64,000 bases of DNA from Tolypeutes matacus (lineage: Eukaryota; Chordata; Mammalia; Cingulata; Chlamyphoridae), in assembly GCA_026826555.1 (NCBI GenBank), contig JAKSZT010054568.1:9081318-9145317 (forward strand). The letters run 5' to 3'. Under the pieces are notes generated by a model. The model ran no database searches, was not told the origin of the DNA, and worked only from the letters and a program-made list of their open reading frames with translations. Position numbers and translations under genes: made by a program. Below, piece by piece: positions 1-11,475 of this stretch. Each line of letters starts with the position of its first letter. The stretch's first letter is position 1.

Positions 1-689
1 GTTGGAATAACTGAGACTAGTCCTTCTGTTTTGTGGCACTTCCTGAGGGCAGTCAGTTCAATCTGTCCTGTCTATCCCTGCCACTAGCCCAGTGGCATTT
101 ATCCTCACCATGGAATATAGAAATGTTGGCAGGTATTTTCAGTGAGAGGTACTGGAGCTGAAGGCATCCCTTGCTGTTTCTACTAGACTTCTCAGTAAGG
201 TTAATGGGAAAGGTGATCAAGTTATGGTCAGATTTGACCATGTCTGGTGGGAATGGCAGACCTGACAGTCAGTGAAATTTAAGGCTCTTGCAAAGGGTTG
301 GAGGAGAAGTACCAGAAGAGAGCACTAGCGATGGAGCTGATAGACCAAAAAGTATTCACATCCTCTCTTCCTCACATCTCCCCAGGCCGGAGGTGTTCCA
401 GCCCCACCTACCAGGGCCATTGCTTTCCTTCCACTTTCTTTTCTCCATGCATCCCACTAAATGCACTCAGAACTTTTGTCTAGAAGGGCCAGGAGCAAGC
501 ATTTGTATAAAACAACCAGAATTATGTTTGACTCTCCTAGGCCATCTTTTAACTAAGCTGCTGCCTGGAGAAAACACCAGTTACTCTCGCCTAGAGATGC
601 ATCATACCCAAGGATGGTCAAGATGGACTCCTGAGGGGAACTGTGGGACAGTGATGGAGTAGGAAGCTACAGGTCTCAGTCCCTCCAAC
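1..689. other. Unassigned non-coding sequence
   Basis: I recognise no repeat family or gene here. The longest open frame (124 codons, 288-662, +) has low-complexity, unfamiliar composition and no splice or promoter context, so I treat it as a chance frame. Confidence 0.5.
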
Positions 690-1095
690 AGAAGTTATTG
701 TAGTTAAGATCTAATATGTACAGAGTATCTTTATGGGACAATAGACAAGTTTAGGTAGTGGATGGTGGTGGTGGTAGCACAAGAGTGTAAATGTAATTAG
801 CAGCATTTAATTACACATTGCAATATGGTTAAAAGGGGGATATTTTGATTGCTTGTATGTCACTAGAATTTTTAAAAATTGTTTAAATCTACAAAACTGC
901 ACAACACAGTGAACCTTAAGTTAAATCAAGGACTATAGTTAATAACACAATTATGAAAACATGCTTCCATCACTTGTAACAAGTGTACCGTGCCAATGCA
1001 AGATGTTAATCATAAGGTGTTATATGGGAATCCTGTATTTTATGGAAGATTGTTCTGGTAAACCCACAACTTCTCTAATTAAAGAAAAGTAAGGT
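690..1095 (+). mobile_element. Old L1 (L1M-type) 3' end
   Basis: The stretch has the usual order of an old mammalian L1 3' UTR in sense orientation: a GGTGGTGGTGGTAGCAC-type segment, then GGTTAAAAGGGGGATATTTTG, then an 'actatagttaataac' block and a 'tgcaagatgttaat...ggtgttatatgggaatcctgta' block. The same last two blocks recur as tandem units at 21480-22225 in a younger L1. No reading frame survives. Subfamily is not assigned. Confidence 0.7.
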
Positions 1096-1479
1096 CTGCA
1101 AGTCAACATTTTGATATTTGCCATAAGCATGAAGTTTAAGAAAGTTCAAAAGAAATTTAGATGAACTTTAACAAAATTTACAATTAACTAGATTCCTTTT
1201 TCCTATAATGTTGCCTGAGTTTACAATAAAACATTGGCTGTAAAACATGCAAAATTAGGTTAATTTCCATGAGAGAGGGGAGAGGTCTGCAGGAGAGTTA
1301 GGGTTATGGAGCCCTTTAATCACTTTTAACCAGTAAATATGAACACGTTTCTGTGCGTTTCTTCAAGCAGATGGTCTTATTCCTTGAATGATCATGAAAA
1401 CAAATAAAACTAGCTAGCAACAACCAAAAAAGAAATGTAATCCTGAATTTTCAAAGGAGGTCCATGTCGCCGCCCACCC
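1096..1479. other. Unassigned AT-rich sequence
   Basis: AT-rich sequence without a recognisable repeat, RNA or reading frame. Confidence 0.4.
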
Positions 1480-2110
1480 CTCTTGCCTTGATCTTACCCA
1501 GGGATCTGGGTAGATGTGGTGATCCCCTGCTGGGGGTGGGCCATTCAGTGACCAACTGCTTTAGCAAGGTGTGTGGACCAGGTGGAGTTGGGGAAGGTAG
1601 ATTCAGAAGTCTTTTGGCATCAGTTGTTTAAGGAAACTTCAAACACTCAACAATGCCATATGCAGAGGATGGTCAGGAGCTTGGAAGTTCCATCACATAA
1701 CTCACCTGTCAGCCCACTGTTGAGTAACTTGTGAGATAAAAGATGCATGACTATCAGACCACAAACAACGCAGAAAGCCAAATGCAAGGCACATATTAGG
1801 TTTAAAGTGCCCCAGCCGGGTGGTTGGAGTTGGCTGATCAGCCTGGAACAGCAGTGCTGTAACCCGAGAGTGGCCTATGTGGAAACACCACCGGAAGAGC
1901 CCAGCGGGGGGGAGGTAAATGGCCTGAGGTAGTTGATCTGCCACAAGTAGGCAGGGCCTCCCCTGCTGTAAGACAAACAGGTCAACTAGACTTGTCCTTG
2001 GGGAAACCTTCTGCCTTCCTCTTTCCTTAACAATAAACTTCTTTGTGTTGAGCAAAAGCTACTATTATCACTTCTGAAGCTTGTGGTGAGAGTTTCAGAC
2101 TTTGAAATAC
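1480..2110 (+). mobile_element. Possible LTR-like relic (weak)
   Basis: This moderately GC-rich block ends with a pyrimidine-rich stretch and an AATAAA (in 'ccttaacaataaacttc', near 2031-2036), the layout of an LTR R/U5 region. I could not find clear LTR boundaries, a target duplication or a second copy in the window. A unique sequence with a chance poly(A) signal is equally possible. Confidence 0.25.
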
Positions 2111-2359
2111 TTTACCTCAGCCTCTAGTTCCCTCTCGACAGGTCTCTGATCCAATCCACCTGAGAAATACTACCACAAATAAATGTTCATTCCATCCCCC
2201 TGGCAAGAGAGAAAAAATTTTTTAAAAAGATGAAAGCCATGAGATTCTCTAATCTCTAGGTCACAAGATAAATTATGTAATAATTGGGGATTTATTGATA
2301 GGTCTTTTTCTCAGATAGGTCTCTCCCATCTTTTGCGATGGATTAAACCAGTCACATTT
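2111..2359. other. Unassigned sequence
   Basis: Nothing recognisable in this short stretch. Confidence 0.4.
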
Positions 2360-3540
2360 ATTCAGTGATTTCATTTATATTACTTTATTCAATAAATGTC
2401 ATTGAGCACCTATCGTGTGCCAGGCATTTGCTAAATATTAGGAATACAAAGAAAACAAAAAGCATCAGTTCCATGCTTTAAAATACTTTTGACTGTTAGA
2501 GGCAGAAAATATAACACAATGTGACCTATGGAATTATGGGAATCATGTATTGCAAGAGCACAGAATTGGGCATCCAAATACCCTGGAAAGTGGAGATGGT
2601 CATGGAAAACCTCCTGGAGGAAGATACACCGGTCCTGAATCTTAAAGAACAAAAAGGAATTCAAAAAAGAAATGCTGGAATTTTTTTCAGAGGGAAGCGG
2701 AAAGGGCTGGGGGGGGGGGAGTTGCGGTAGAATGATATCAGAAAAGGGCAAACAAAACAAAAACAAGAAAGAGACTGGAGCACCAAAAGCAGATTTGTTT
2801 GGGAGAGTATTAAGAGGAAAACAGGGTGTGGGTGAAGATGTAGCTGGAGAGGTAGAGTAGAGGCAGATAATAAAGGCTTTTGTATGCTGTGCTTTGCTTA
2901 GCCTTTATTCTACTGGTGACGAAGAGCTATTAAAGTAGCAGGAGAGTTATATAGCTGATTTGCAAATAAAATAATTCTCCAGGGTGACCAATTGTGTGGA
3001 GACTTGGAGATGTTAATAGGAGAGAATCCAAGCATAAACATTTAATAATACATATAGCAGACAATGAGTCTTGAAGAAGGGGGCAGATTTTAAACACATC
3101 TAGGAGGCAGAATCAACAAAACTGCTAAATGAAGGGAATAAGAGAGAAGGAAATCAAGCATGGGTCTCAGGTTTCTAGCTTTGGTAAGAGTGGGGATGGC
3201 AGTGGGAAATATAGGACAGCTATTTTGAAGGGCACTGACAAGTTCTGACGATGCTGTGTAACATCTGGGATGCTGAGCAGCCATTGGAGATAAGGATCTG
3301 AGGCTCAGGGAAATGCCAATGCTCAAAAAGTTGACTTGATGTATCAGCACATGTATTACAATTAAAAACTGAGGATTGGATGAGAATTTCTATAAAGAAT
3401 GTAATGAAAACTGTCTCAAGGGAAAATGCCCTGAAGAATATCAATATATGTGGACCTAGAAGGAAAAAATGGAGACAGTAAAGGAGACAGAAAGAAATCA
3501 AGGAGGACGTTCTGCCATGATGAAAAAGGAAGTAGTCAGC
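2360..3540 (+). mobile_element. Ancient L2-type LINE fragment
   Basis: It opens with the widespread mammalian signature 'attgagcacctatcgtgtgccaggca'-like text (2400-2427) and runs through the usual downstream landmarks: a 'gaaaacctcctggaggaagat' block, an 'aggctttt...ctttattctactggtgac' block and a 'ggtctcaggtttctagctttgg' block. A collinear second copy lies at 45460-46650. No coding capacity remains. Assignment to L2 is from memory of the family and is tentative at the 3' end of the interval. Confidence 0.55.
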
Positions 3541-4359
3541 GAGATTACCCTCGAAGAGGGCTGAACAATATATGTGGATTTAGCAAGATAAAAAGCTTTG
3601 GGGACCTAAAGGAGAACAGTGTGTGTAGAAGCGTGAGAGCAGAACTTAATTGTAGTGAGCTATGGATATTATTATTGATCACATATTGATTATGCCCTTT
3701 GCCCTGTAGGAAACTTTTATTATATAATATTGATACCTCCTAAGAATTAAAGGAAAATCCTTTGGGCTGAGGTTTCCCAAGGTCTCTGACCTTATTGAAG
3801 GAAAGCAGATATTTCATTCATTCACATTATATGTTTGCTTGGCAAATATTTGGCACATTCAGTGGGAGCCCACATTCTGAGAAGCTGGCAGATATCTTCT
3901 GCTAATGGAAGTAGAAGGATGGCCAGCTCAGGATCCAGAACTTTTCAAGCTTTATTAAAGAGGAAAATAGAGATGGCCTCGGAAGTCTAGAATTGAGTCT
4001 GATGATGGCATACCTTATGTCAATAGAGACAGTTGTAATAATGAAAAGTTCCACCAGTCTCACATCATCCATTTTCCTTTATGTGCATTCCCCCCAAAAG
4101 AGTTCATAAAAGTGTGTCTGAAAGAAAAGAGGAAATGTCATTGCTACTGCCTTCCATCAGAAATGAGCAGGAGAAAAATACAGACTCCTGTAATTAGATT
4201 TTTAGGTCCATCTGTTACCCTGTTGTCTTCTGGGTCTGACTTGTTGATCAGGTGTTGGGGTGGGAAGCAGAGAGTACAGAATTTATTTCATGAAACAGCC
4301 AAGAGAAGGACAAGGACATGGAGTTTGAACTGACTCGAACAGGTATTAGTCCTACACCA
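3541..4359. other. Unassigned sequence
   Basis: Non-coding sequence. Some of the left part may still be L2. I see no other element or frame worth calling. Confidence 0.4.
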
Positions 4360-4525
4360 TTTGGCAAGTTAGTTAACTTCTCTGAGCCTCATGGGATTTC
4401 TTGTTTGTTTTTGTATGTTAAAAGAGGATAAAACTTTCTTTCTCAAAAGATTATTGAGAGGACTTAATTGCTGTTTAAAATATTCAAACACATCTATGAA
4501 ATGCTTGGAAAATTAGACAGGTGAG
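4360..4525 (+). mobile_element. MIR SINE fragment
   Basis: It contains the MIR core pattern in sense order: 'ggcaagttagttaacttctctgagcctca', then 'aaaagaggataaaac', then 'attattgagaggacttaa' and 'aaatgcttggaaaa'. The copy is diverged and lacks recognisable ends. Confidence 0.65.
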
Positions 4526-4645
4526 AATTTGTCTTCATTTTCCCATCTTTCCTTCCTTTTTTCTTACTTTCCTTCCTTCCTTCCTCCTTCTTTCCTTTGT
4601 CCTTTCCATCCTTCCTTTATTCCCTCCCTTTCTCCCCAGGGAATA
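4526..4645. repeat. Pyrimidine-rich (TTCC)n-like tract
   Basis: An imperfect array of TTCC/TTTC units, almost pure pyrimidine for about 100 bases. The frame running through it (4521-4865, +) gives a Phe/Leu/Pro-rich artefact peptide. Confidence 0.85.
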
Positions 4646-4755
4646 TCTGCTCCTTCAGGTAAAGTATCTGACCAAGCATCTAGCATCTAGCATCTACCTT
4701 CTCAGAAATTTAGATTACTTGTATGAAGATCAGATCCCCCAGGTAATTAATTGGT

Positions 4756-5193
4756 TGAGATGGTCATGTGGGTCATGTGTTGGTTTGGCCAGGTTATGGT
4801 TTCCAGGTGTTTGGTCAGGCAAGCACTGGCCTGACTGTTACTGTGAGGTTGTTTCATGGATTTAAATCTTCAGTAAGTTGATTACATCTGTGGCTGATTG
4901 AATCTACACTCAATGAAGGTAATTGGCTTCAGCAATGAGAGAAGTCCCATCCAATCAGCTGAAAGCATTAAAGGAGAACTGATGACTTCAGCAGGCAGAA
5001 GGGAGAATTTCCATCGCTCCTTCAACCAGCCAGCTTTTGCTTGGGAATTCATCAAAAACCTTCATTGGAGTTCCCAGATTGCTGGTGTGCCCTGTGGAAT
5101 TTGGACTTGCCCATCTCAACAGTTGCATGAACCAATTCTTTTATATATAATCTCCTAAAGTTTCACTTTCCCTGAAGAACCCTGACTAAGACA
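4756..5193 (+). mobile_element. ERVL-type (MLT2-like) solo LTR, copy 1
   Basis: The stretch aligns by eye over its whole length with the copy at 46834-47282. Shared blocks include 'ggtgtttggtc...gcaagcactgg', 'gttgattacatctg', 'catcagcaatg/cttcagcaatg', 'tccaatcag', 'cctgtggaa' and the terminal 'gaaccctgactaa'. Mammalian ERVL (MLT2) LTRs begin TGTGATGGTTA and end CTGACTAATACA. No internal ERVL sequence flanks it, so a solo LTR is the likeliest reading. It is old and without coding content. Confidence 0.6.
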
Positions 5194-6539
5194 TAGGTGT
5201 TAATTTGCAAGTGTACCTAGAGAGAGAAGGACCTTTCATGCCTTCCCCTAAATACATTGACCCTTACTGGGGATTTCATTACAAAAACAACAAAATTATT
5301 CAAAGCCATGAAACGACTCAGCATCTGTGAGGGCCATATGCACAGTTTTCCAGTTCATGAACCAAAAGCTTATTTCTCATAAATCCTTGAAGAAAGGGCA
5401 GTTCTTTCCTGAGAAAACAATTGCTCCTCAATCTGATCTCTGAGACTGGAACAAACATCACCATAAAAACTGTAAGCATCATTTTCCCGGACAAATTGCC
5501 CTCATGTCTGGACCTGGCAGGATGGGAGGTGTCTCCTTTTGATATTCTGGCTATTTGGTATTTTCCTGACATCAAGGTATAAAGTGTAATTTTGAATGTC
5601 ACAACGATTCAATTTTCAGAGGTGAGTTATACAGAAATGTCAGGGAAGGGAAACTAAATTGATCTCTGGCAAGTGAAAATATATGTCAATGTCTCTTCAT
5701 TAGACTCAAAACTCCCCTTTCCAGCCCTTGCTGAGGACCTATTTCCTTAGTTTACATTAAAGCCCAAAGATAACATTTGCCGAAATCCAAACTCGTGGCA
5801 GAGTAGAAACAAGATATTTAAAGTAAGAAGAGAAATAAATCACAGGCAGATGATGGTATCCAAACAGTGCAGCTAAGGGAGAGGGAAAGCTCTAAAGGAC
5901 ACGTATAGGACATCGAAAGCCTCAGTCATTAATGGCCCTTTCGTGCTGAGTGGGAAAGCACACTGGGCAGTCATCCCCAGGCCGTCACTCAGATGCTGCA
6001 CAGCACGAGAGGACAGTTCAGTGCTGACTCTGACCCTGCAAAGGCTGAGAGACAGTCAACCAGCCTAGCGTGCTTTGAAAACATTTTTGTCCAAAATAGT
6101 GAATATTGAATAAGGATGTGTCTCCTTAAGTGTTAGTCTCAGAATTTCGTTTTCATTAAACCCTAGAATGTTTCGATAGCAAAAGCAGAGGGGAGGAGTC
6201 CCTCAGTGAGGACAGAGGTACATGTGGGAGACCGGGATTCTCTAATAGTCATAAAGTGAGGCTCTAAAGCGTGGTCATTAGACCAAAACCTACCCGCCCC
6301 CTTCTGTCAGTGTGGATGGGCCCCAAAAGAGTTGTCAGAAAACAACAGCCCCACTTCCCTGAACGGAAAACAAAGGTGAGTTGATCTGAGTGCATTAGAT
6401 TTCAGAGCAAGGGCAGTCGCCATCGTGCCCGCTCCAGCCAGCCCAGCACCCTTGGCTGGTTTCCCTCTGACCAGAAAGCAGGAAAGCAAAAGATGAGCTC
6501 TGTACTGGCTGCATCAAAACGGCAGGAAAGCGGGGGAGG
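5194..6539. other. Unassigned sequence
   Basis: Mixed-composition single-copy-looking DNA. None of the small frames here (up to 94 codons) looks like a known protein. I found no repeat family. Confidence 0.45.
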
Positions 6540-8060
6540 TCTGGGGTCAGAAGGCAGCAGGCAACAGAAGTGAGAAGAGCAGCGGAGGCTCAGGAGCCCC
6601 AGGCCCCGCAGGGAACTCTCTCAGGCCCCGAGGACAGCCCCTGCTCCCGAGCTCCTCACCGCACGCTGTTCTTCCACCTGCAGCGCTGGGAATGGGCGTT
6701 AAGCTCCTGGGAAAAGAGGGAATCCATGTCCTTCCTACACAGAACAGTAACTGCTCATCTGCGGCGCTGAGTGTAGAAGCGTGCTCGCCGTGCACGTGTG
6801 CGCAGGTGTGTGCTGCCGTGTGTGCACGCCCACCAAGGGCCACGGAAAGCCCCTAGCCACGCTGACGATTACACACCAATAGTAGCCGTAAGGAGATGGC
6901 CCTTCGTGACTGCTGCTGGCATCCCTTAAGCACAAGATTACACAGTCCTGTTCCCATCCGATTCTCCTAAAGAGATTCCAAGGGTGAGGAGGGTTTTACC
7001 GGAAGAGGATGGTCATTTGATTAGGAGAAACAAACAAACAAAAATCCCAGAGACTATAAGACCTAGGTATGCAGGGAAGAGGCCCTCTTATCTCCTTAGG
7101 GTCTCATTTTCCTGGATCTCTGCTTGGGGAGAGGCTTATATCAAGTTGGATAAGAGTAAGAGATGTCCCTGGAGCTCGCACTGTCAGAGCAAGGTGAAGC
7201 AACTATGTGCTTATAGCGTGATTAGATTTGAACAGATTCTCATTTAGAAAGACTGATCTCCCTGCGGTGTGGAGACTAGACCTGGGAGCTGAGATAAAGA
7301 CAGGCATTAATGTCGTGGGATAGCGTGTCCATTTACCTTTACGAAACCGTGGAAGGTATGAACAATGCACTCCATTAGAATGAATGTGGCATTCCTGCAG
7401 GACCGGGAGATTCTCGACATCCGCTGTGTCCCTGCATCCTCTGCTGGCTGCAGGGGACAGATCCCTTCCGTCAGGGCCTGAGCTGGCCAGTGCCTCAAGC
7501 CTCCCTCTTCCTCTGGTTCAGCCCTGTCAGAGAGGCCAGTCCTCCTTAGGCCCACTGAGAGCCTGGGCCATTTCCTAAGGTTACCTCCCCCTGGCGGCTT
7601 TGAACTCCAAAGGCTCTGCCTCTCAGTGGCTCTTGGCTTGGGGTGTTAGCCCTTTGCCCTGAGCAGATTCCTGGCACTGCCTCAGGGAGACCAAAGCCAT
7701 GTGTCCATCTCACTTCCCAGTACCTCCCTCCTCCCTAGTAGTTTTGTCCATCGAATCCCTGCTGTCCCATCTCCGTGTCCCCGGGTCCCTGCTGGCCTCA
7801 AGTTCAGCTGGCTTCCCCACCTCTTAGCAGCTGCCCCTACCTGGGGCAGAGCAAGAATCAGCAGAAGCCAGAGGGGGCGAGGCAGGAGGATGACGCCTCA
7901 CCAAGTCAGCGGCCTTCTCCGGCTGTGGCCTCAAGGCCGGCCAGTGTGGCAGGGCCCCGGGCTGCAGGTGGCCGTGGCGCTGTGGCCGCCGCTGCTTGGT
8001 GTGCGGTTTGACGGTGTGTCGGTCTGTGTTTACCAGCTGCTTTAGACATAGCCTAGCTGG
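6540..8060. other. GC-richer unassigned region
   Basis: GC content and CpG frequency rise compared with the flanks, and 6777-6835 alternates purine and pyrimidine (gtgcacgtgtgcgc-type text). Several overlapping frames of 60-114 codons exist on both strands, as expected in GC-rich DNA. None has a recognisable domain, and I cannot define exons. A regulatory or unannotated exon function is possible but not shown. Confidence 0.35.
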
Positions 8061-8625
8061 CTTCGTGGTTGTTTTTAGGAGCACTGGTTTTCAGCAAACT
8101 AGTCTATCCTAACCCAAATGGACGCTCCAGGATCATCTTAAAGTTCCTATGGGAAGAAGCAAGTCAACAGGGAGAGATTTTCAAGACACGAGAGAGAAAG
8201 AGTACAGAACAGAGAACCCTGATAAAGGATACCCCAGGGACAGGATTAAAACTCCTGAAATGTGGAGTGATGCTCAGAGGCAGCAAGAGAAGGGAATCTG
8301 GGAAAACAAGTCCCACTTAACCCCAGGCTTTGGCAGCAAAGGGCCAGGTAGAACGGGGAGAGCAGGTGTCCTAATGCAAAATGCTGGACTGTAAATCAGA
8401 GTCAAGAGAAGTTTCACTGCCGATTGGCAAAGCTGATGAAAACGAAGCCACCACAAAAGGCGCTGCTATCGGATGTCAGACGTCTGGGTCTCCCTCCTGA
8501 ATCAGGTCCTGTTTGGGGTTTGGATTGATGAGCTCCGACGGTATGTGTGGGATGAATTGGACAAGGGTGTCACTTAGTTTGGGGGTCTTTCAGCATGTAT
8601 ACCTTATTTCTCTTGTAGCCAGAAA
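8061..8625. other. Unassigned sequence before the SINE
   Basis: No repeat or gene recognised. It ends at the start of the DAS-type SINE. Confidence 0.4.
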
Positions 8626-9018
8626 GGGAAGCGGATGTGGCTCAAGCAATTGAGCTCCGGCATACCACATGGGAGGTCCCAGGTTCAGTTCCTGGTGCCT
8701 CCTAAAGAAGACGAGCAACACAGCAAGCTGACACAATGGGCTGGCATGGCTAGCTGATGCAACAAGAGGCACAAGGAGGAAAACATATCGAGAGACACAG
8801 CAAAGCAGGGAGCGGAGGCGGCTCAAGCGATTCGGCACCTCCCTCCCACATGGGAGGTCCCAGGTTCGGTTCCCAGTGCCTCCTAAAAGGAAGATGAGCA
8901 TACAACAAACAGACACAGCAAATCAAAACAATGAGGGGGTGGGCAGAAAGAAATAAAATAAATCTTTTTTTTTTTTTTCTATTTTTTTTTTTAAATAAAT
9001 CTTAAAAAAAAAAAAAAA
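8626..9018 (+). mobile_element. Dimeric tRNA-derived SINE (DAS type)
   Basis: Two related tRNA-derived monomers stand in tandem, starting near 8626 (gggaagcggatgtggctc) and 8813 (gggagcggaggcggctc). Each has a pol III A-box-like segment (gtggctcaagc / ggcggctcaagc) and a B box (ggttcagttcc at 8682-8692, ggttcggttcc at 8863-8873). Each also carries the conserved 'cacatgggaggtcccagg' block. The right monomer ends in an A-rich tail that duplicates 'aaataaatctt' around a long T run before the final A run (9004-9018). DAS SINEs were described from the nine-banded armadillo, which is the main species clue here. No clear target duplication was found. Confidence 0.85.
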
Positions 9019-9719
9019 GAAGAAGAAGACTATAGAACTGCCTTCCTGGACACAGCTGCAGCTGATTGATTTACAGACGTATTTCCAGGTCATTAGTACA
9101 TAGACAGCCACTACGAGATTCTCCAGCTGGGGAGTTTTATCAGCAAAGGTGTATAAGGAATTTTGGTTAGAGCCCAAAATTTCCCTGGGCATCCCTAGGG
9201 GGAAAGAATAAGGACCTGATCCCTGTGAATCTCTCCCTCTCAACAGCGATAGTCTCATAGAGAGTCTCTTGGAGACTCTTAGTAGATGCCTCACGGAGCA
9301 GCCGAGTCTTGCTGGTGGGCAGCAGGTGGGAATGCGGAGCTGTACGTAACAGGCACTTGCCTTGTAGAAGGGTCATTTATTCCCCCCTCTGTTGTTCTAT
9401 TTCAAACCAAATCAAGTAGCAGAAATGACTTAAACTGAGGATGGTTCCTTTCTCCACCCCGACATGAGACACCCCAGCCTCCCAGATGCATAACCACGCA
9501 CCTCCCTGTGAAAACAGAGGAATTCAACTGAGCTTTGCAAGTGTCCTTCCAAATTCCTGCCCTGTAAGCACACAGGCTGAAATTCATCCAATCTGGTTCT
9601 TCGAGTCTCCGCAAAAGTGATAAACTCTACAATCCCCCTTCTCAACAAATACTTCCCTCAGAGCAATTTCTTTTATAGAAACAAACATGAAACTGATTTT
9701 TAGTCTACCTTATGCAATG
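9019..9719. other. Unassigned sequence
   Basis: No recognised element. The minus-strand frames here are short and unfamiliar. Confidence 0.4.
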
Positions 9720-10135
9720 ATTTTCATCAACATTATTGAGGCATAATTTACATACAATGAAATGCACATATTTTAAGTATATAGCTTGATGCTTTATCCA
9801 GTTACCTGTGGATGAGCATTTGCACACAAGTCGTTTGATGGCATATGTTTCATTTCTCTTGGTAAATATCCAGGACTGAGATTGCTGGGCTATATAGTCA
9901 GTATCTATTTAACTTTTAAGAAATTGCTAAATAGTTTCCAAAATGATTTTTCCACTTTACATTAACCACAAGCATATTGAAAGTTCCCATTTCTTCCCGT
10001 CTTCACCCACACTTGGCATTGCTGGCATCTTGAAGTCTGGCCATTCTAGTGGGTGTGAAGTGATATCCCTAGTGTGGTTTTATCTCGTATTTATGACTAA
10101 TGATGCAGAGCAGAGGTCTACCAGCCATGCCCATG
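9720..10135 (-). mobile_element. Antisense old L1 fragment (ORF2/3' region)
   Basis: Read on the + strand it shows the typical antisense L1 order: 'attgaggcataatttacatacaatgaaatgcac', 'tttcatttctcttgg', 'gattgctgggc', 'ttaaccacaagcatattg'-type and 'ggccattctagtgggtgtgaagtgatat'. The same order recurs at 49900-50600. It is highly diverged with no frame. Confidence 0.75.
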
Positions 10136-10169
10136 GACAGAACCACCTACATAATTTGTGAGTCCCAGT

Positions 10170-10620
10170 GGGTTTTAGTTTCCTGGCTGCTAAAACAAAT
10201 CCCATTCAATGGATTGGCTTAGAAAATGGGAATTTATTGGCTAATGGCGTTGAGGTTAGGAGCAGTACAAAATTGAGGTGTCAGCGAGGCAGTGTTTTCT
10301 GTCTGAAGACTGTGGCATTCCAGGGCTGGCTGTCAACAATCCCTGTCCTTGGTTTTCTGTCACATGGCAATACACACGGTGGTGCCTTCTCCATTCTGTT
10401 TCAGGTTCCATTGACTTCCAGCTTCTGGCTGCTCCATGTGGCTTCTCCTTCCGTGTCCCATTCCCTTTGCTTAAAAAGACTTCAGCCCTATTGGAGGAAG
10501 GCCCAACCTCACTCAGTTTGGACATGCCTTACATAATTACATCTTCAGAAGTCCTGTTTACACATGAGTTCACACCCACAATACCAGGGGCTGGGACCCA
10601 ACACAGGGTAAAATGAAAAT
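10170..10620. mobile_element. Xenarthran LTR-like interspersed repeat
   Basis: It begins 'tttcctggctgctaaaacaaatcccat...ggattggcttagaaaatgggaatttattggct' and contains 'ttctgtcacatggcaatacaca' and 'tccattgacttccagcttctggctgctcc'. I recall this layout as a common xenarthran interspersed repeat, probably an LTR. Class and orientation are uncertain. The downstream retroposon at 10650 lies just beyond it. Confidence 0.45.
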
Positions 10621-10636
10621 ATAGAGCCTCTGGTTC

Positions 10637-10963
10637 AAAAGTTAATAAGGGAAGCAGTCTTTTGAGAAGCAGTTTTGATGTTGGAAAAAGGCCCCAGGAG
10701 AAGAGAAGCAAGCCGTTCACCTGATCGTCTACTGCTGATCCTGTGGAGGAACCAGGAGCTAAGCCTGGAGAGAAACGCAGCCCTGGGAAGAGAGGAACCC
10801 CAGAAGCCTGAACCCTGGCAAACGTCAGCAGCTGTCTTGCTCTAACACGTGGCAATGGACTGTGGTGAGAGAAGAAACTTAACGCTTTATGGCCTGGTAT
10901 CTGTGGACTTCTACCCCAAATAAATACCCTTTATAAAGACCAAAAAAAAAAAAAGTCAATAAG
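10637..10963 (+). mobile_element. Poly(A)-tailed retrocopy of an LTR R region
   Basis: 10650-10941 is the reverse complement counterpart of the minus-strand LTR at 59419-59994. It covers only the part between that LTR's expected start site and its poly(A) site. The left edge aligns about 27 bases downstream of the LTR TATA box. The right side has AATAAA at 10919-10924, then a run of 13 A at 10942-10954, where the full LTR continues with non-A sequence. Candidate target duplications are aaaagttaataag (10637-10649) and aaaagtcaataag (10951-10963), with one mismatch. This is what L1-mediated retroposition of a short solo-LTR transcript would leave. It has no coding content. Confidence 0.65.
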
Positions 10964-11100
10964 ACCTTTTGAAAGGAAGGGGCAGATAGATGATATAAGG
11001 TCGGCAAAATATTTACAATGGCTGAAACTGGCGCTTCTTTATTCTATTTTCTTTATTTTTGTGTATGCTTGTAATTCCAATTAAGACATTTTTAAAAAGG
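10964..11100 (+). mobile_element. Old L1 3' terminal fragment
   Basis: 'ttattctattttctttatttttgtgtatgcttgtaatt' followed by an A-rich end resembles the last part of an old L1 3' UTR. It probably formed the target into which the retroposon at 10650-10954 inserted. Confidence 0.45.
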
Positions 11101-11475
11101 CGCCTCAAGAAAAAGAACAAAGAATTTTAAGACAACAACAAAACATTAAACCAAGCAGGAGGCCAGCTAAGGGTGGTGCGCCATGAGACTGCCACAGAGC
11201 AAACCTGCCTCTGGGTCAAATCCAGCCCAGACGGGCTTTTATATGTTTAAATGGTTGAAAAAGGGGAAAAAAAAATTAGTTGTCACTTGAAAATTATGTG
11301 ATATTCAAATTTCAGTGTCCATAAATAAAGTGTTTTAATAGAGCCAAGCTCATTTATTTCCATATTATCTATAGCTTGACAACAACAAAGTTGAGTAGTT
11401 ACAACAGAAATTGTATGACCTGCAAAATATAAAATATTACTATGGTCTTTAACAGAAAAAAATTGCTGACTGTTG
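11101..11475. mobile_element. hAT-like DNA transposon relic
   Basis: The block contains 'acagagcaaacctgcctctgggtcaaatccagccc' and 'gttgagtagttacaacagaaattgtatg...ctgcaaaatataaaatattactatggtc', closely matching the mammalian hAT family whose consensus reads 'gagttgagtagttgcgacagagac'. The inverted ends are not intact and no transposase remains. Confidence 0.5.

Noticed and set aside
4526..4645. Pyrimidine tracts (also 15660-15845, 28680-28775, 58185-58273) as triplex-forming regulatory DNA
   Set aside because: Triplex formation is chemically possible, but such microsatellites are common in mammals and nothing ties these to a gene.
6777..6835. Alternating purine-pyrimidine stretch as Z-DNA
   Set aside because: It is short and irregular, with no supporting context.
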